Assembly: GCF_000003605.2 (NCBI RefSeq)
Contig: NW_003107550.1
Location: 1-64,000 of the forward strand
Direction: 5' to 3'
Length of the DNA: 64,000 nucleotides
From: Saccoglossus kowalevskii
Lineage: Eukaryota; Hemichordata; Enteropneusta; Harrimaniidae
Shown here: piece after piece, positions 61,554 to 64,000 of the stretch
How positions within the stretch are numbered: position 1 is the first letter of the stretch
Layout: every line of letters begins with the position of its first letter
Position numbers and translations under genes: made by a program
The notes under the pieces: generated by a model
What the model was told of the DNA's origin: nothing
The model's input: the letters and a program-made list of their open reading frames with translations, nothing else
The model's database searches: none

Positions 61554-62021
61554 CTAGTGGCCAATGAACCTAGGGATTATAGACCTGACTGTAATCAAGT
61601 TTGACCACCTGGTAAATATGCTAGTGGCCAATGAACCTAGGCTGATAGATCTGACTGTAATCAAGTTTGACCACCTGGTAAATATGCTAGTGACCACTGA
61701 ACCTAGGCTGATAGACCTGACTGTATTCAAGTTTGACCACCTGATAATTATGCTGGTTGCCAATGAACCTCGGCTGATAGACCTGACTGTAATCAAGTTT
61801 GACCACCTGGTAAATATGCTAGTGGCCAATGAACCTAGGCTGATAGACCTGACTGTAATCAAGTTTGACCACCTGGTAAATATGCTGGTGGCCAATGAAC
61901 CTAGGCTGATAGACCTGACTGTAATCACGTTTGACCACCTGGTAAATATGCTAGTGGCCAGTGAACCTAGGCTGATAAACCTGACCTGACTGTAATCAAG
62001 TTTGACCACCTGGTAAATATG
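61554..62021. repeat. Alpha 7-mer HOR, 468 bp, first of a tandem pair
   Basis: Full unit carrying the rare CTGATAATTATG shared only with 14398, and GATAAACCTGACCTG in its 71-mer. Confidence 0.9.
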
Positions 62022-62489
62022 CTAGTGGCCAATGAACCTAGGGATTATTGACCTGACTGTAATCAAGTTTGACCACCTGGTAAATATGCTAGTGGCCAAT
62101 GAACCTAGGCTGATAGACCTGACTGTAATCAAGTTTGACCACCTGGTAAATATGCTAGTGACCACTGAACCTAGGCTGATAGACCTGACTGTATTCAAGT
62201 TTGACCACCTGATAAATATGCTGGTTGCCAATGAACCTCGGCTGATAGACCTGACTGTAATCAAGTTTGACCACCTGGTAAATATGCTAGTGGCCAATGA
62301 ACCTAGGCTGATAGACCTGACTGTAATCAAGTTTGACCACCTGGTAAATATGCTGGTGGCCAATGAACCTAGGCTGATAGACCTGACTGTAATCACGTTT
62401 GACCACCTGGTAAATATGCTAGTGGCCAGTGAACCTAGGCTGATAGACCTGACCTGACTGTAATCAAGTTTGACCACCTGGTAAATATG
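62022..62489. repeat. Alpha 7-mer HOR, 468 bp, second of a tandem pair
   Basis: Full unit starting with AGGGATTATTG; followed by a GGCCGATAG beta unit. Confidence 0.9.
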
Positions 62490-63549
62490 CTAGTGGCCAA
62501 TGAACCTAGGCCGATAGACCTGACTGTAATCAAGTTTGACCACCTGGTAAATATGCTAGTGGCCAATGAACCTAGGCTGATAGACCTGACTGTAATCAAG
62601 TTTGACCACCTGGTAAATATGCTAGTGGCCAATGAACGTAGGCTGATAGACCTGACTGTAATCACGTTTGACCACCTGGTAAATATGCTAGTGGCCAATG
62701 AACCTAGGCTGATAGACCTGACCTGACTGTAATCAAGTTTGACCACCTGGTAAATATGCTAGTGGCCAATGAACCTAGGCTGATAGACCAGACCTGACTG
62801 TAATCAAGTTTGACCACCTGGTAAATATGCTAGTGGCCAATGAACCTAGGCTGATAGACCTGACTGTAATCAAGTTTGACCACCTGGTAAATATGCTAGT
62901 GGCCAATGAACCTAGGCTGATAGACCTGACTGTAATCAAAAGTTTGACCACCTGGTAAATATGCTGGTGGCCAATGAACCTAGGCTGATAGACCTGACTG
63001 TAATCAAGTTTGACCACCTGGTAAATATGCTAGTGGCCAATGAACCTAGGCTGATAGACCTGACTGTAATCAAGTTTGACCACCTGGTAAATATGCTAGT
63101 GGCCAATGAACCTAGGGATTATAGACCTGACTGTAATCAAGTTTGACCACATGGTAAAAATGCTGGTTGCCAATGAACCTAGGCTGATAGACCTGACTGT
63201 ATTCAAGTTTGACCACCTGGTAAATATGCTAGTGGCCAATGAACCTAGGGATTATAGACCTGACTGTAATCAAGTTTGACCACCTGGTAAATATGCTAGT
63301 GGCCAATGAATCTAGGCTGATAGACCTGACTGTAATCAAGTTTGACCACCTGGTAAATATGCTTGTTGCCAACGAACCTTAGGCTGATAGACCTGACTGT
63401 AATCAAGTTTGACCACCTGGTAAATATGCTAGAGGCCAATGAACCTCGGCTGATAGACCTGACTGTAATCAAGTTTGACCACCTGGTAAAAATGCTAGTG
63501 GCCAATGAACCTAGGCTGATAGACCTGACTGTAATCAAGTTTGACCACC
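62490..63549. repeat. Beta block, partner of 19205-20060
   Basis: Holds a 205-bp insert (71+66+68) absent at 19.4 kb; its 71-mer reads GACCAGACCTGAC near 62787, unique. GGTAAAAATG near 63155 and 63487 matches the partner. No gene is present. Confidence 0.85.
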
Positions 63550-63943
63550 TGGTAAATATGCTAGAGGCCAATGAACCTCGGCTGATAGACCTGACTGTAA
63601 TCAAGTTTGACCACCTGGTAAATATGCTAGTGGCCAATGAACCTAGGGATTATAGACCTGACTGTAATCAAGTTTGACCACCTGGTAAATATGCTAGTGG
63701 CCAATGAATCTAGGCTGATAGACCTGACTGTAATCAAGTTTGACCACCTGGTAAATATGCTTGTTGCCAACGAACCTTAGGCTGATAGACCTGACTGCAA
63801 TCAAGTTTGACCACCTGGTAAATATGCTAGAGGCCAATGAACCTCGGCTGATAGACCTGACTGTAATCAAGTTTGACCACCTGGTAAATATGCTTGTTGC
63901 CAACGAACCTTACGCTGATAGACCTGACTGTAATCAAGTTTGA
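63550..63943. repeat. Copy of 816-1209
   Basis: I saw no difference over about 394 bp at offset 62,734. Two rare variants, GACTGCAATC (63795 and 1061) and CCTTACGCTG (63909 and 1175), occur only in this pair and its immediate extension. Confidence 0.85.
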
Positions 63944-64000
63944 CCACCTGGTAAATATGCTTGTTGCCAACGAACCTTAGGCTGATAGACCTGACTGCAA
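63761..64000. repeat. 200-bp 3-mer beginning to repeat at the window edge
   Basis: CTTGTTGCC with CCTTAGG and GACTGCAA at about 63759 recurs at about 63959. The period is 200 bp (67+66+67). The window ends inside the second copy, so the array continues beyond it. Confidence 0.75.

Larger units (their letters stand above)
1..64000. repeat. Satellite array of a 66-bp monomer, about 960 copies, filling the window
   Basis: Every stretch aligns to one 66-bp unit in the same orientation; I see no inverted segment and no unique sequence. The monomer is about 44% GC and its consensus has no CpG. Most copies differ from consensus at a few positions, and variants are arranged in multi-monomer higher-order repeats. 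The scale and layered organisation are typical of eukaryotic satellite DNA (general knowledge); chromosomal location and species cannot be read from the window. No promoter, splice structure, RNA gene or transposon remnant is visible. Confidence 0.97.

Noticed and set aside
1-64000. CRISPR array
   Set aside because: There are direct repeats but no unique spacers; the whole 66 bp repeats, and no cas-like genes are present.
1-64000. Telomeric repeats, rRNA or tRNA genes, transposon ends
   Set aside because: No short telomere-type motif runs, no conserved RNA gene sequence, and no terminal inverted repeats or target duplications were seen anywhere in the window.
1-64000. CCAAT (m11-m15) and GATA (m27-m30) strings as promoter elements
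   Set aside because: They are part of the monomer and recur about every 66 bp; with no gene nearby they are not evidence of a promoter.

Overview
The whole window is one tandem-repeat (satellite) array with no single-copy sequence. The unit is 66 bp, about 44% GC, always in the same orientation, repeated roughly 960 times. A clean reference copy is at 17122-17187; monomer positions below are counted from its ATG (m1-m66). I find no supportable protein-coding gene, RNA gene, transposon, CRISPR array or origin. The many open frames on both strands exist because 66 is divisible by 3 and the monomer happens to lack stops in one plus frame and one minus frame. They break wherever a length-variant monomer occurs. 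Kilobases of diverged but homogenised monomers in higher-order repeats suggest a eukaryotic satellite (centromeric, pericentromeric, subtelomeric or heterochromatic). I do not recognise the monomer and cannot name a clade.

The array is built in layers. (1) Monomers carry recurrent substitutions and a small set of length changes: 67-mers (AGGGATTATAG; CCTTAGG or CCTAAGG; GCTTGGTGG), 68-mers (ATCAAAAGTTT or ATCAAAGGTTT) and 71-mers (GACCTGACCTGAC). (2) These combine into higher-order repeats (HORs): alpha, a 7-mer of 468 bp (5x66+67+71); beta, a 4-mer of 269 bp (3x66+71) with a 5-mer form of 335 bp; gamma, a 5-mer of 332 bp or 6-mer of 398 bp containing one 68-mer; and delta, long runs of plain 66-mers. 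(3) Blocks of 0.4-2.5 kb of these HORs are duplicated at distances from 0.9 to 62.7 kb, often sharing private variants.

Layout: 1-1.4 kb beta-like; 1.4-5.6 gamma; 5.64-6.06 aberrant; 6.1-8.7 delta; 8.7-13.0 gamma; 13.0-14.1 delta; 14.1-16.6 mixed with a damaged patch; 16.6-20.9 beta/alpha; 20.9-24.3 delta; 24.3-28.3 alpha/beta; 28.3-29.6 delta; 29.6-33.4 gamma with a delta insert; 33.4-34.9 twin of the window start; 34.9-36.0 delta; 36.0-38.4 alpha/beta; 38.5-39.4 a divergent block; 39.4-40.5 delta; 40.5-45.6 alpha/beta; 45.6-47.4 mixed and delta; 47.5-52.8 gamma with a 2,530-bp tandem duplication; 52.8-53.6 second copy of the divergent block; 53.6-59.4 beta/alpha; 59.4-61.5 delta; 61.5-64.0 alpha/beta.

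Points most worth a second look are the HOR architecture, the long-range block duplications, a 225-bp hyper-divergent homopolymer-like patch at 5830-6055, and clusters of 1-bp indels that often lie at joins between blocks and may be assembly joins. I found no new biochemical system. If the window is interesting, it is as a satellite with layered HOR organisation, and its exact order depends on assembly quality.
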